Assembly (NCBI RefSeq): GCF_026020075.1
Contig: NZ_CP102773.1
Span: forward strand, 434,001-498,000
DNA: 64,000 nt
Direction of reading: 5' to 3'
From: Bosea sp. NBC_00550
Lineage (GTDB): Bacteria; Pseudomonadota; Alphaproteobacteria; Rhizobiales; Beijerinckiaceae
Below are positions 16,343 through 26,725 of this stretch, one piece after another. Within the stretch, counting starts at the first letter, position 1. Every line of letters begins with the position of its first letter. The position numbers and the translations under genes are program-made. The notes under the pieces are model-generated. The model did not search any database. It was not told where the DNA came from and saw nothing but the letters and a program-made list of their open reading frames with translations.

Positions 16343-17818
16343 ATGGACGGGTTTCAGCTGTTTATCGACGGCGGTTTTACCGACGCGCGCGACGATAGGC
16401 GTTTCGAGTCGGTCAACCCGGCGACCGGGGATGCCTGGGCTTCGATCCCCGACGCCCAAGAGCAGGATGTCGATCGCGCAGTACAGGCCGCACACAGGGC
16501 ATTTCGCGAAGGTCCCTGGCCGCGCATGAGCGCCGGCCAGCGTGCGGATCTTCTGAGGGCCTTGGCGGACCGCCTTGCCGCGGCCGGTGCCGAGATCGGC
16601 CGGATCGAGACGACGGACACGGGAAAGCTTCTGAAGGAAACGATCTGGCAGGCCGAGAACACGGCCAAGATCTATCGCTACTTCGCCAGCCTAGCTGAAA
16701 TCGAGGAGGGGGCCATCGCGCCCTCCCCCGGCAACAAGCTGCTCAACCTGATCATCCACGAACCCGTCGGCGTCGTCGCCGCGATCATCCCATGGAACTC
16801 GCAGCTCCAATTGTCCGCCTACAAGATCGGGCCCGCTCTCGCGACGGGCAACACCATCGTAGTCAAGGCTTCGGAGGATGCATCGGCCCCCCTGCTCGCA
16901 TTCGCCAAGATCGCAGCCGAGGTCGGCTTCCCGCCCGGCGTCTTCAATGTTGTCAGCGGTCAGGCCGCCAACTGCGCCGTGCCGCTCACCCGTCATCCGT
17001 TCGTCCGGCGCATCGCGTTTACGGGAGGTGTCGAAACGGCGCGCAAGATTATCCCCAACAGCGCCGCCAACTTGGCGAAGCTGTCGCTCGAACTCGGCGG
17101 CAAATCGCCGGTCATCGTTTTCGATGACTCGGATCTGGATAGCGTCGTGAACGGCCAGATCGCCGGCATTTTTGGCGCGAGCGGCCAAAGCTGCGCGGCC
17201 GGCTCGCGCCTGATCTGCCAGGACGGTGTCTACGAGGAGGTCGTGTCGCGGCTGACGGCGCGGATCAAGACGATTACGATAGGCGATCCGCTCCAAGCCT
17301 CGACGGACATGGGACCCTTGGCCACGGAAAAACAGCGCTCCCGGATCGAGCGCATTCTCGATGAATCGCTCAGATCAGGCGCGAGGCTGCTGGCCGGCGG
17401 GGCGCGCCCGGCCGGGTTCGATCGCGGCTTCTACTTCGAGCCGACGGTCGTCCAGTGCCCGGATCAGTCGTCCTCCGTGGTGCGGCAGGAACTCTTTGGT
17501 CCCGTCCTCAGCGTGCTGCGCTTCAAGACCGAGGAGCAAGCCATCGCGATCGCCGACGACAGCGAGTTCGCCTTCGCCGGCGGCGTATTCACGCGCGACC
17601 TGACCAAGGCGCTGCGCGTGGCCCGTAGCATCCAAGCCGGTCGCATCTGGGTGAACACCTATCGGGCCACGGCCGGCAACGTGCCGTTCGGCGGCTTCCG
17701 CAACAGCGGCTACGGGCGGGAGGGCGGGAGCGACGCGCTGCGCGACTATACTGAAGCCAAGGCCATCATGATCAATGCCACCGGAGAGCCGGTGGCGGAC
17801 CCCTTCGTGATGCACTGA
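16343..17818 (+). CDS. NAD(P)+-dependent aldehyde dehydrogenase
   Basis: A 491-residue enzyme of standard length. It has the Rossmann segment with PWNSQL, the glutamate base in LELGGKSPVIVFDD, and the catalytic Cys in FGASGQSCAAGSR. The C-terminal NSGYGREGG is the family end motif. It oxidises an aldehyde to a carboxylic acid. A GAGG lies about 10 bases before the ATG at 16343. It follows the aldo/keto reductase and precedes the ABC transporter genes, so it is likely part of substrate breakdown after import. Confidence 0.93.
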   Translation: MDGFQLFIDGGFTDARDDRRFESVNPATGDAWASIPDAQEQDVDRAVQAAHRAFREGPWPRMSAGQRADLLRALADRLAAAGAEIGRIETTDTGKLLKETIWQAENTAKIYRYFASLAEIEEGAIAPSPGNKLLNLIIHEPVGVVAAIIPWNSQLQLSAYKIGPALATGNTIVVKASEDASAPLLAFAKIAAEVGFPPGVFNVVSGQAANCAVPLTRHPFVRRIAFTGGVETARKIIPNSAANLAKLSLELGGKSPVIVFDDSDLDSVVNGQIAGIFGASGQSCAAGSRLICQDGVYEEVVSRLTARIKTITIGDPLQASTDMGPLATEKQRSRIERILDESLRSGARLLAGGARPAGFDRGFYFEPTVVQCPDQSSSVVRQELFGPVLSVLRFKTEEQAIAIADDSEFAFAGGVFTRDLTKALRVARSIQAGRIWVNTYRATAGNVPFGGFRNSGYGREGGSDALRDYTEAKAIMINATGEPVADPFVMH

Positions 17819-17855
17819 GCCGCCTGTATCCTCCGAAGCCGCAGTCGACCTTGGA

Positions 17856-18646
17856 ATGCCGAGCATGGGATTTTCTCTGAGTTTGAGGGGCTATGTCGGG
17901 ACGGCGATCATCCTTGTGATCGCCTGCCTGGTGGTGTCCGCCCCACTGCTCGCTCCCTTTGATCCGGTCGCGACGAGCGTGATGTTCCTGTCGCCGCCCG
18001 ACTCGACCTACTGGTTGGGGACCGACGACATCGGCCGCGACACCCTGTCCCGCCTGCTCTATGGCGGGCAATCCTCGCTCCTGGTCGGTATCGGCGCAGC
18101 CATCACGGCGCTCGTCATAGGCGTACCCGTCGGTCTCCTTGCAGGTTTCGAGGGCGGCAGGATCGATGCGGCGATACGGCAGTTCATCGACCTGTTCATC
18201 GCGCTGCCGAGCCTGATCCTGGCTCTTTTGATCACGGCTGTTCTTGGGCCGACGCTGCTCAACCTGATCCTCGTGCTGGGGTTCGTCAGCTGGCCTCGCG
18301 TGGCGCGGCTCGTCCGGGGGCAGGCGTTGGCGCTCCGCGAGGCCGTCTTCGTAGAGGCGTCCACGGCGGTGGGTGCCGGCACTTGGTGGATCATCTACAC
18401 GCACATCTGGCCCAATGTGCTTCGTTTGGTCGCCGCCCAGTTCGCGCTAACCGTCGCTTATTCGATCTTCACCTCCGCCAGCCTTAGTTTTCTCGGTCTG
18501 GGGTTACCGCCGCCGGCTGCCGACTGGGGCGCGATGGTTCGCACCGGCTTCGACTATCTGGCGCTGAACCCGCTGATGAGCCTCGCGCCGAGCATGGCGG
18601 TTGCGGCGACGGTGTTCGGTTTCTACCTGGTCGGGACGAGCATCGA

Positions 18647-18650
<4 letters not shown>
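17856..18650 (+). CDS. Dipeptide/oligopeptide-type ABC transporter permease (DppC-like)
   Basis: A 264-residue membrane protein. It has the DppC N-terminal helix, then WLGTDDIGRDTLSRLLYGGQSSLLVGIGAA, and the EAA loop region with EASTAVGAGTWWIIYTHIWPNV. ASLSFLGLGLPPPAADWGAMV is the standard C-terminal signature. About five or six helices are predicted. It pairs with the DppB-like permease encoded on the opposite strand at 20676-21614. Its last 4 bases overlap the first ATPase gene. An internal ATG at 17865 is an alternative start. Confidence 0.9.
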
Positions 18651-19669
<1,019 letters not shown>

Positions 19670-19672
19670 CAA

Positions 19673-20632
19673 ATGCTTCAGGTCCGCAATCTCCAGAAAC
19701 ACTATCCCATCCGCAAAGGCATCTTCTCCCGCGTCGTAGGGGCCGTGCGGGCAGTCCAGGACGTTTCCTTCGACATCGGTACCAGCGAGGTCCTCGGCCT
19801 TGCAGGGGAGTCGGGCTCCGGCAAAACGACGATCGGCCGCTCCGTCCTCCGGCTCGTGGAGCCTTCCGCCGGGACTGTCAGCTTCGACGGCCGCAATGTC
19901 CTCGACTTCGATAAGGAGCAGCTCAGGACGTTTCGCCGCTCGGCCCAGATCGTCTTCCAGGACCCGTTCGCCGCGATCAACCCGACGATGACGATCTTCG
20001 ACGTTATCGCGGAGCCGTTGCGCGTGCAGAAGGTGGCATCGGGCTCCGAACTCGCCGGCCGCGTGGAAGGGTTGCTGAACGACGTGTCACTGCCACTGGA
20101 TTTCGCGAAACGAAAGCCGCAGGAGCTTTCCGGGGGTCAGCGGCAAAGGGTGGTCATCGCACGGGCGCTCTCGCTGGAGCCGAAATTCATCGTCGCCGAC
20201 GAGCCGGTCTCCGCGCTTGATGTTTCCATCCAGGCCCAGATCATCGGCCTGCTTGAAGACCTCCGGCACAGCCGCGGCCTCTCCATGTTGTTCATCTCGC
20301 ATGACCTTGCGGTGATGAGATATCTCTCCGACCGGATCGCCGTGGTCTATCTCGGCCGCATCATGGAGATCGGGAACGCGAAGCAGCTCTGCGATTCACC
20401 GCGCCACCCTTATACGCAAGCATTGCTCTCGGCAGTGCCCGGCCATGCAGGAGCGGAGGGCCGCATCGTCCTCAAGGGCGATGCGCCGGACCCACGCAAT
20501 CCGCCCTCAGGATGCGTTTTCAGGTCGCGCTGCGTGCATGCAAAGCCGGAATGCGCCGATGGCATTCCGCCGCTTCAAGATGTCGGTGAAGGCCGACAGC
20601 TCGCCTGTATTCGGTACCGCGAGCTGGGCTAA
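19673..20632 (+). CDS. Dipeptide-type ABC transporter ATPase (DppF-like)
   Basis: A 319-residue partner ATPase. Walker A is AGESGSGKTT (residues 44-53), the signature is LSGGQRQR, Walker B is FIVADEPVSALDV, and the switch region is FISHDL. The C-terminal CVFRSRCVHAKPEC is the oligopeptide domain. It is the last gene of the rightward operon. It converges on the DppB-like permease gene with a 43-base gap that holds a hairpin. Confidence 0.93.
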   Translation: MLQVRNLQKHYPIRKGIFSRVVGAVRAVQDVSFDIGTSEVLGLAGESGSGKTTIGRSVLRLVEPSAGTVSFDGRNVLDFDKEQLRTFRRSAQIVFQDPFAAINPTMTIFDVIAEPLRVQKVASGSELAGRVEGLLNDVSLPLDFAKRKPQELSGGQRQRVVIARALSLEPKFIVADEPVSALDVSIQAQIIGLLEDLRHSRGLSMLFISHDLAVMRYLSDRIAVVYLGRIMEIGNAKQLCDSPRHPYTQALLSAVPGHAGAEGRIVLKGDAPDPRNPPSGCVFRSRCVHAKPECADGIPPLQDVGEGRQLACIRYRELG

Positions 20633-20666
20633 CGGAAAACGCACGCACGGACGGTCTTCTGTTAGC
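20628..20666. terminator. Bidirectional terminator-like hairpin between convergent operons
   Basis: Ten-base arms at 20628-20637 (GCTAACGGAA) and 20657-20666 pair at 9 of 10 positions. The left arm includes the DppF stop codon; the right arm is just beyond the stop of the convergent DppB gene. A short A/T run is present on each side of the loop. The location is what a two-way terminator would need. Confidence 0.5.
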
Positions 20667-20675
20667 TCAACGCGA

Positions 20676-21614
20676 TCAGCTCACCCGGATCTGCGGGTTG
20701 GCGATCGAATAGCAGGCGTCGGCCAATGCGTTCATGACCACCACGGCGGCGATCGTGATCATTCCGACCGCTAGCATGACAGGGAAGTCCTTAGCCAGGA
20801 TGGACGACACAAGAAGGCTACCGATGCCCGGGATCGAGAACAACGCCTCGGTCACCACCGCCCCGCCCATGAGCTGGCCCAAGCTGAGCCCGACATAGGT
20901 GATGACCGGCAGGATGGCGTTTGGCATGACATGCTTGAACGCCACACTGGTTTCGGTGAGCCCCTTGGCCCGTGCCACTCGCACGAAGATGCGCTTGCTG
21001 ACGGCGTCGAACTCGGACCGGTAGATCAGCGTGAAGGAGCCGTAGTAATACGCCGACAACGTCACCACCGGCAGGAGGATATGGCGGAAATGCTCGTAGG
21101 CTCCTTCGGACCAAGGCGCCCACCCGATCGACGGCAGCCAACCGAGATGTACGGAAAATATGAAAATGAGAGTCAGGCCCAAGGCAAAGTTGGGCAGGGT
21201 GATGCCCAGCACTGCCAATGCCGTCGCGATCGGGCGCACGACGGAACGTCCGACGGTAAGCGTGTTTACTCCTACCGCGACGGCGCATGAGAGCAGGATT
21301 GCAAGGAAGCCCAGCTCCAGGGTTACGGGTAGGCGCGGCAATATGGCCTCGGCGACGGTTTGCTGGGTCGAATAGGAGCGGCCGAAATCGCCCGTGGCGG
21401 CCTTCGAGATCCAATCGAAGTATTGAACCACCAGAGGCCGATCAAAACCCAGCTGGGCGCTAAGCTCTGCGATGCGCTGGGCGGTCGCGTCCTGCCCCAA
21501 CATCAAGGCGGCGGGATTGCCAAGCAGCCCCGCGACGCTGAAGAACAGGATCGCCGTGATGGCGATCGAGCTCGGGATCGCCCATAGCAGCCTCTTGAGC
21601 AGGATCAACAGCAT
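20676..21614 (-). CDS. Dipeptide-type ABC transporter permease (DppB-like)
   Basis: A 312-residue permease with about six helices. It starts MLLILLKRLLWAIPSSIAITAILFFSVAGLLGNPAA, contains FDRPLVVQYFDWISKAATGDFGRSYSTQQTV, and has the EAA region VRVARAKGLTETSVAFKHVMPNAILPVI. The end motif VVTEALFSIPGIG is standard. It is the partner of the DppC-like protein, although encoded on the opposite strand and in another operon, downstream of the binding protein and two unknown genes. Splitting DppB from DppC-D-F this way is unusual and implies that both operons must be on together. Confidence 0.9.
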   Translation of the reverse strand: MLLILLKRLLWAIPSSIAITAILFFSVAGLLGNPAALMLGQDATAQRIAELSAQLGFDRPLVVQYFDWISKAATGDFGRSYSTQQTVAEAILPRLPVTLELGFLAILLSCAVAVGVNTLTVGRSVVRPIATALAVLGITLPNFALGLTLIFIFSVHLGWLPSIGWAPWSEGAYEHFRHILLPVVTLSAYYYGSFTLIYRSEFDAVSKRIFVRVARAKGLTETSVAFKHVMPNAILPVITYVGLSLGQLMGGAVVTEALFSIPGIGSLLVSSILAKDFPVMLAVGMITIAAVVVMNALADACYSIANPQIRVS

Positions 21615-21681
21615 GGCTTGTCCTCAGCGCGACAGGCTGCAGGATGCCGGAATCCTGCGGTTTGGGGAGCGGGCGCAGACC

Positions 21682-22482
21682 CTAGAACTTGCCGTAGCCC
21701 GCCTGCGAGCGTGAACGCTCCGACGTGGGCGCCCAAGCGCGGGTTTCGAGCTGATAGAGGTACTTGATGTCATCGAGCTCCGTCTCGAAACCGTCTCTCC
21801 AGGCCGTATCGACACGCGCTACGAGATTGTCCTGCGAAGCCCCCTGGTCGAGGGCGCCAGACTTCCAAGCTGTCATCGTCATGTAGCCATAAGATGACGC
21901 AGGGCGGTTTCCCTCATGCGCAGATATTATCCGCTCGATCTCATCTCCGCCAAGGCCGGTCGCAGCCAGAAGACTTTCCGCCCTTCGCGGCGAGGCATCC
22001 GAGCTTCCGAGAACAGTCACCAGCTCCTCGGAGAAGAGCACCCAGCGCGTGTCCTCGCCGACTTCGGCCGAGTATCCCATGATACCGGTGAGCTTCCTTT
22101 TTCCAAGGAGGCTGCCCAAGGCCGGGACGAACTTATCGCCGATCCAACCGACCAGTTGCAGGTCGCCTTTCTCTCCGCGCCGGGCCTCCACGGTCAGGAG
22201 ATCGATCGCCGGGGGGCCGACCTCGATAAGGTGGCGCCCATGGGCGTCGAGTCGCTTCACGCCGTTCGCAAGCACGGTCACGCCGATAGCCGGCGCCGTC
22301 AGGGATTTCGCAATCTCGGGCTCCGCGTCCAGCAGGGAGCGCATCGCGCCGCCTTGGGCCGCTTCGGTCCAGGCGACGAGCGGAACCGCGCGCTCTGCGA
22401 CGCCATAGGGATAGCCCAGGCCACGCAGCCCCCAGCCGCCGACGCGGATGATCTCCGCCATGGATGTCATGGTCTTGGTCAC
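21682..22482 (-). CDS. Uncharacterised protein, possibly DUF3726 family
   Basis: A 266-residue protein starting at a GTG (22482) that overlaps the stop of the upstream gene by 4 bases, with GAGGAG just before it. The N-terminal AEIIRVGGWGLRGLGYPYGVAERAVPLVAWTEAAQGG resembles the start of DUF3726 proteins (a GLPWGLAEEA-like pattern); the assignment is tentative. Later parts include LLTVEARRGEKGDLQLVGWIGDK and a C-terminal helix region ELDDIKYLYQLETRAWAPTSERS. No membrane segment or known catalytic motif is seen. It is coupled to the 588-residue protein, so the two probably act together. Confidence 0.75.
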   Translation of the reverse strand: MTKTMTSMAEIIRVGGWGLRGLGYPYGVAERAVPLVAWTEAAQGGAMRSLLDAEPEIAKSLTAPAIGVTVLANGVKRLDAHGRHLIEVGPPAIDLLTVEARRGEKGDLQLVGWIGDKFVPALGSLLGKRKLTGIMGYSAEVGEDTRWVLFSEELVTVLGSSDASPRRAESLLAATGLGGDEIERIISAHEGNRPASSYGYMTMTAWKSGALDQGASQDNLVARVDTAWRDGFETELDDIKYLYQLETRAWAPTSERSRSQAGYGKF

Positions 22483-24245
22483 GCCGCCTGCTCCTCGGCA
22501 AAGGGGGAAGCCAGCGTGGGAAACCGCCAATGCTCGCCGGCGCCCTGTTCGATGTCCTCCGGCAGAGGCAGCCCCTGAAAGAAGACGCCCCGGACATATC
22601 GGATGCTCAAGGGATTTGAGCCGTCGATGCCGAGCATCGCGAGGAAGAACCGGATCAGATAGGCCGGCAGGAACGCGTGATCGATCAGATTGTCTCTGAT
22701 CTCGGCATAGGGGAGCCCGTGCAGGTACTGCACCCGGGCGATCGCGTAGTGGAGATCGGGCTCGGCGACGAGCATCTCGGCGACCGTCGTCTCGTCCGGC
22801 ACGCTGGCTGCCCAGACGCTCAGACGCTGGATCAGCCCGATATGGTCCGTGAAGGACTCGAACGCCTCATGGGGGTCGATGATGCGCTCGCCACGGCGCT
22901 GCTCGCCATTGTCCACCGAGTGATACCAGAAGTGCTGCCGCGCGCCCGAGCGCCGCATGTCGATGCGAAGGGCCCAGGCGTAATCCTGCTGGATCATCCG
23001 CTTGAGTTCACCGGCGGTCATTTCGGGGGCGATATCGCGATCGCGCACCATACCGATCGGGATGTATCGCGCCGCCGCGTCGGCGAACTCCGGATACGCA
23101 CCGATCACCAGGGAGTTGACCTGCTCCTGGGTCTCCAAGTCAAATTCGGCGACCTTCGCGGCCAGGTCTTCCCAGCGCCCGAATGCCTCGGTCGCGAGCC
23201 ATCCGACTATTTTGCGGAGGTTCGCGGACAGGACCGCCGGCGGCGTCACATAGTCCTCGCACTGGAAATCGGCGCCGGCGTAATAGCTTGCCGATCGCGC
23301 CATCGCCCGCGCCACCGCATCGCGGCCAGGGGCATCGACCGGGCGTGTCAGCGCATAAGCGAGCGAGAGCTCCCGCACGACCAGCCAGCTCGCGACCCAT
23401 TCCGGCCAGCGCTGCAGGGCGACGCACATGCCCTGCCCGGAGGAATTTCCGACGCCGATGAAGCGCGCGACATCCTGCTCCAGTTGGGCGGCCGCTGGGT
23501 TCATCGCCTTGGCGACGCCGTTGACCAGATCGATCGAGACCTGGCGGATCATGCAGAGACCGAACAGATCGGCGAAGAACGGGCTCCGGAACGGGTGGTC
23601 CGGATGCAGGCCGACGACGGAAAGCGAGCCCTGGCGACCATTGCCCTGATAGCCGCCGTTCCGCAGGATGTAGCCGCCGCCGATCTGAGCGGGGTCGGGT
23701 TGCCTGCCCGCCTTTAGGCTGTCGACGACATAGTCGAAGGCGCGAGCGCTGCGGCTCGCCGGCGTCCACCCGGTGACGTCGGAGCGCGTGCGCATGAGAT
23801 CGACGTCCTTGACGTCGAAGACAGCAAGCTCCTCGTCGATGCGCGACTGGTCGGGATGCCCGATGAACAAGGCGCCGAATAAGTCGCGCTTGGCGCCGTC
23901 GGAGCGCCGACCCACCTTCTCGACACCGTCCCATGGATAGCAGCGCACGATATAGGTCAGCGGAAAGCCGTTGGCGTCGATACGATAGACGCCGTGCCCT
24001 TCACCCACCGCATCGCAAGCGAAATGCTCGCGGGTAATCCTCCAGCGCTCGTTTACCATCCTGTGGACGAGCTGACTGGCGAAGCTGACCCTGGTCGCCT
24101 TCATCGCGCTAAGGCGTGAAGCGGTCAGCGACGAAGCCGGCCGCATACTGGAAATCACCTCGTCGGCGGCAGGGCCGTCGACGAAGCGTGCCAGAATTTC
24201 GTCGAGGAAGGCGGGCAAGGGAGCGTTGTCGGAGTTGGCGATCAT
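22479..24245 (-). CDS. Large uncharacterised protein of the catabolic cluster
   Basis: A 588-residue soluble protein, not recognised as any enzyme family with known function. Conserved-looking segments are YILRNGGYQGNGR (about 192-204), GVGNSSGQGM (about 264-273) followed by a Trp-rich stretch WPEWVASWLVVRELSLAYAL, and HFWYHSVDNGEQRRGER near residue 450. The pattern recalls large hypothetical proteins found beside DUF3726 genes. The ATG at 24245 is chosen as the first plausible one; the frame is open to 24311. It is translationally coupled to the 266-residue gene and lies between the ABC binding protein and DppB-like permease. It is likely a catalytic component acting on the imported compound. 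Confidence 0.8.
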   Translation of the reverse strand: MIANSDNAPLPAFLDEILARFVDGPAADEVISSMRPASSLTASRLSAMKATRVSFASQLVHRMVNERWRITREHFACDAVGEGHGVYRIDANGFPLTYIVRCYPWDGVEKVGRRSDGAKRDLFGALFIGHPDQSRIDEELAVFDVKDVDLMRTRSDVTGWTPASRSARAFDYVVDSLKAGRQPDPAQIGGGYILRNGGYQGNGRQGSLSVVGLHPDHPFRSPFFADLFGLCMIRQVSIDLVNGVAKAMNPAAAQLEQDVARFIGVGNSSGQGMCVALQRWPEWVASWLVVRELSLAYALTRPVDAPGRDAVARAMARSASYYAGADFQCEDYVTPPAVLSANLRKIVGWLATEAFGRWEDLAAKVAEFDLETQEQVNSLVIGAYPEFADAAARYIPIGMVRDRDIAPEMTAGELKRMIQQDYAWALRIDMRRSGARQHFWYHSVDNGEQRRGERIIDPHEAFESFTDHIGLIQRLSVWAASVPDETTVAEMLVAEPDLHYAIARVQYLHGLPYAEIRDNLIDHAFLPAYLIRFFLAMLGIDGSNPLSIRYVRGVFFQGLPLPEDIEQGAGEHWRFPTLASPFAEEQAA

Positions 24246-24326
24246 TGTCTTATGGTTTGCCGTCGATTGATCGAGGCGAGGTGCCGTGACGGGGCAATTC
24301 CGACACGGCACCTGGCAGGTTAGGCC

Positions 24327-25850
24327 TTACTGAGACTTCCAAAGATCGCGCAAGCGGGGGATCTCGTCCGCGATCCAAACGTGTCCTTGGACGTTCGCCC
24401 TCATGGCCGCGAACTCGAGCGAGAAGAACAGCGGGACATAGGGCAGGTCCTCCGAGATCTGCTTCTGCATGCTCTGGTAGATCGGCTTGCGCTTCTCGGG
24501 ATCGGTGAGGTTGCGCGCTTGGGCGAGCAGCGCGTCGACCTCCTTGCTGTTGTAGCGAGTCGAATTGCCGGCACCCTTACTGTCGAAGAGGAGCGACAGG
24601 AAGCCGTCGGGATCGGGACGTTGAGCCCAGCGCATAGGCGTGAAGTTGATCGAGAACTGGATCACGCGAGGGTACCAGTCACTCTGCGAGACCGGCTCGA
24701 GCTTCAGCGTTATGCCGATCGCCTTGAGCTGCTCCTGAACGAGCTGGTTGATCTGCTGCAGCAGGGCGATCTGCGGGTTCGACAGCGTCAGTTCCAAGCC
24801 ATTAGGATACCCGGCCTCGGCCAGCAGGGCCTTGGCCTTGACCGGATCGTACTCATATCCCGCGATGTCGGGAGCGGCCCACCAAAGCGAGTTCGGCGTC
24901 GGGCTATTGGACATCGCAGCGCGGCCGCTCATCACGATATCGACGAGCCGCTTGCGATCGATCGCATGTGCGATGGCTTTGCGGAGCTTGATGTTGTCGA
25001 AGGGAGGCTTGTCGACCTGCCATTGCAGTGCGTACCAGCGCCCGACCTGGCTGGGATCGAGCTTGAGCGTTTTGTTGTTCTCGATTTGGCGGACGTCGAT
25101 CGGCGACAAGGCCGAAGTGTAGTCGGCCTCGCCCGTCAGCAGCCGTTGAATCGAGACGGCGGTCGTCGTCACGTCACGAAAGGTCACGCCATCCAGATAC
25201 GGCTTGTCCTTCTCCCAATAGGACGGATTGCGTTCGACGACGATCCGGTTGCCGGGAACCCATTCCTTAAAGATGAATGGACCGGTGCCGACCGGCTTGA
25301 CGCCGAAATCCTTGCCCAGCTTCTCCGCCGCGGTGGGCGACACCATGAAGCCTTCGCGTTGCGCGAGCATGCCGAGAAGGTTGGGTGACGGCTGCTTGAG
25401 CCTGATCGCAACCGTCTTTGGATCGACGACGTCCACGCCGTCTATCACTTCCACGAGAGGTCCCCGCTGCGGCGAGGCAACGGCTTGATCCATGCGGCGA
25501 TCAAGGTTGAATTTGACGGCTGCGGCATCGAAGTCCGTGCCGTCGTGGAACTTCACCCCAGACCGTAGATGTAGGACCACGCGCTTCCCGCCATCCTCCA
25601 GGTCCCAGCGTTCGGCCAGCTCCGGTGCGATGGTGAAGTCGGGACTCAGGGCGACGAGCGTATTATAGATCAGGTAAAGCGGCTGCCGCTCCGAGAAGTT
25701 CACCGAAAACGTCGGATCGAGCGTTTTGGTGTCTGATGAAAAAGCCACGTTCAGGATCCCGCCTCGCCGGGGCACCGCCTGTGCCAACGACAACGAAGTC
25801 ATACCCACCGACAGCAGCGCGGCCGCCAGTCCCCATCGAGCAATCCGCAT
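24327..25850 (-). CDS. ABC transporter substrate-binding protein, family 5 (DppA/OppA-like)
   Basis: A 507-residue secreted protein. The start at 25850 has GGAGGGA just upstream and yields a signal peptide (MRIARWGLAAALLSVGMTSLSLAQA); an earlier ATG at 25913 would bury it. Family 5 features include GGILNVAFSSDTKTLDP, LYLIYNTLVALSPDF, VKFHDGTDFDAAAVKFNLDR, and GTGPFIFKEWVPGNRIVVERNPSYW. It captures the substrate in the periplasm for the DppBCDF-like importer of this cluster. The ligand need not be a peptide, as many family members bind opines, sugars or other small molecules. It is the first gene of the leftward operon (binding protein, two unknown genes, permease). Confidence 0.93.
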   Translation of the reverse strand: MRIARWGLAAALLSVGMTSLSLAQAVPRRGGILNVAFSSDTKTLDPTFSVNFSERQPLYLIYNTLVALSPDFTIAPELAERWDLEDGGKRVVLHLRSGVKFHDGTDFDAAAVKFNLDRRMDQAVASPQRGPLVEVIDGVDVVDPKTVAIRLKQPSPNLLGMLAQREGFMVSPTAAEKLGKDFGVKPVGTGPFIFKEWVPGNRIVVERNPSYWEKDKPYLDGVTFRDVTTTAVSIQRLLTGEADYTSALSPIDVRQIENNKTLKLDPSQVGRWYALQWQVDKPPFDNIKLRKAIAHAIDRKRLVDIVMSGRAAMSNSPTPNSLWWAAPDIAGYEYDPVKAKALLAEAGYPNGLELTLSNPQIALLQQINQLVQEQLKAIGITLKLEPVSQSDWYPRVIQFSINFTPMRWAQRPDPDGFLSLLFDSKGAGNSTRYNSKEVDALLAQARNLTDPEKRKPIYQSMQKQISEDLPYVPLFFSLEFAAMRANVQGHVWIADEIPRLRDLWKSQ

Positions 25851-25889
25851 GCCGTCCCTCCACACCCTCAACTCAGTTGGTAGATAGTA

Positions 25890-25901
25890 TGATGGTATGC
25901 C
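25890..25901. promoter_or_regulatory. Operator-like site upstream of the binding-protein gene
   Basis: TGATGGTATGCC matches 15245-15256 at 11 of 12 positions and overlaps the small palindrome TGGTATGCCA. It is preceded by ATAGTA. It lies 40 bases upstream of the binding-protein start and about 100 bases from the divergent GntR gene, so the GntR protein is the likely binder. Confidence 0.5.
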
Positions 25902-26005
25902 AAAATGCTGCAAGGGCCTTTTTAGTACGACGGCGTCGCGGCGGTCACGGGCCTTTGTCAGCCATCGACCGGATGCTAAATGGCTGAAGAATGGATGAGG
26001 ATCGC

Positions 26006-26725
26006 ATGAAATTCGCCCCCACGGCTCTGGAGCAAGAAGACGGCCCGGCTCTCAGTCTCCGCGTCAACGAAAATACCAAGCTGCGCGAGAAGACCTCCAA
26101 GGTTCTGCGCGAGGCGATCATCTCCGGTCACTTCAAGCCGGGGGACAGACTTGTCGAGCGGGACCTCTGCGAGACGACGGGGGTAAGTCGGAGCAGCATT
26201 CGCGAAGCCCTCCGCTATCTGGAATCCGAAGGCTTGGTCGAAAGCCGGGGCATCAAGGGCACATTCGTTAGAGTTCTCACGCCTGAAGCTGCGGCGGAGA
26301 TCTATGAGGTGCGCGCAGCCTTGGAGTCCGAAGCAGCGCGACAGTTTTGCGATCGAGCAACCGACAAGGAAATAGAAGCGATCGTCGCCGCGTTCAACGC
26401 GGTTCGACGTGCCGCGGGTCGCGATCCCCAAGAGTACCGCATCGCGACCGACGGATTTTTCGTCGTCCTTTTCGCAGGAGCCAAGAACACGACGGCCGAG
26501 GAGATTATGCACTCGTTGAGGGCGCGGATCAGCTTTTTGCGGGCGATTACGACCAATGTCTCGACGCCGGAGCGCAGCCAGGGCTCGGTCGATCAGATGA
26601 GCAATATCGTCAAGGCACTTGTGGGCAGAGACGGAGAAACCGCGGCGATCGAATGCCGCAAGTTCGTCAATCGGTCTGCCCGGTTCGCTGCGGAAGTGCT
26701 CCGCCAGGACAGGGTCGGTCAATAG
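26006..26725 (+). CDS. GntR-family regulator with FCD domain
   Basis: A 239-residue regulator. The winged-helix part reads TSKVLREAIISGHFKPGDRLVERDLCETTGVSRSSIREALRYLESEGLVE. The FCD ligand domain follows (EVRAALESEAARQFCDRATDKEIEAI, with His and Asp metal-type ligands less obvious than usual). A GAGG lies just before the ATG at 26006; an ATG at 25991 in frame is the alternative and lacks a clear ribosome-binding site. It is divergent from the importer operon and probably controls the whole 13.8-26.7 kb cluster through the shared site. Confidence 0.9.
   Translation: MKFAPTALEQEDGPALSLRVNENTKLREKTSKVLREAIISGHFKPGDRLVERDLCETTGVSRSSIREALRYLESEGLVESRGIKGTFVRVLTPEAAAEIYEVRAALESEAARQFCDRATDKEIEAIVAAFNAVRRAAGRDPQEYRIATDGFFVVLFAGAKNTTAEEIMHSLRARISFLRAITTNVSTPERSQGSVDQMSNIVKALVGRDGETAAIECRKFVNRSARFAAEVLRQDRVGQ

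Noticed and set aside
22677..23717. 346-residue rightward open frame
   Set aside because: Antisense to the 588-residue gene, with the same mirrored composition; the leftward gene has start signal, coupling and protein-like motifs.
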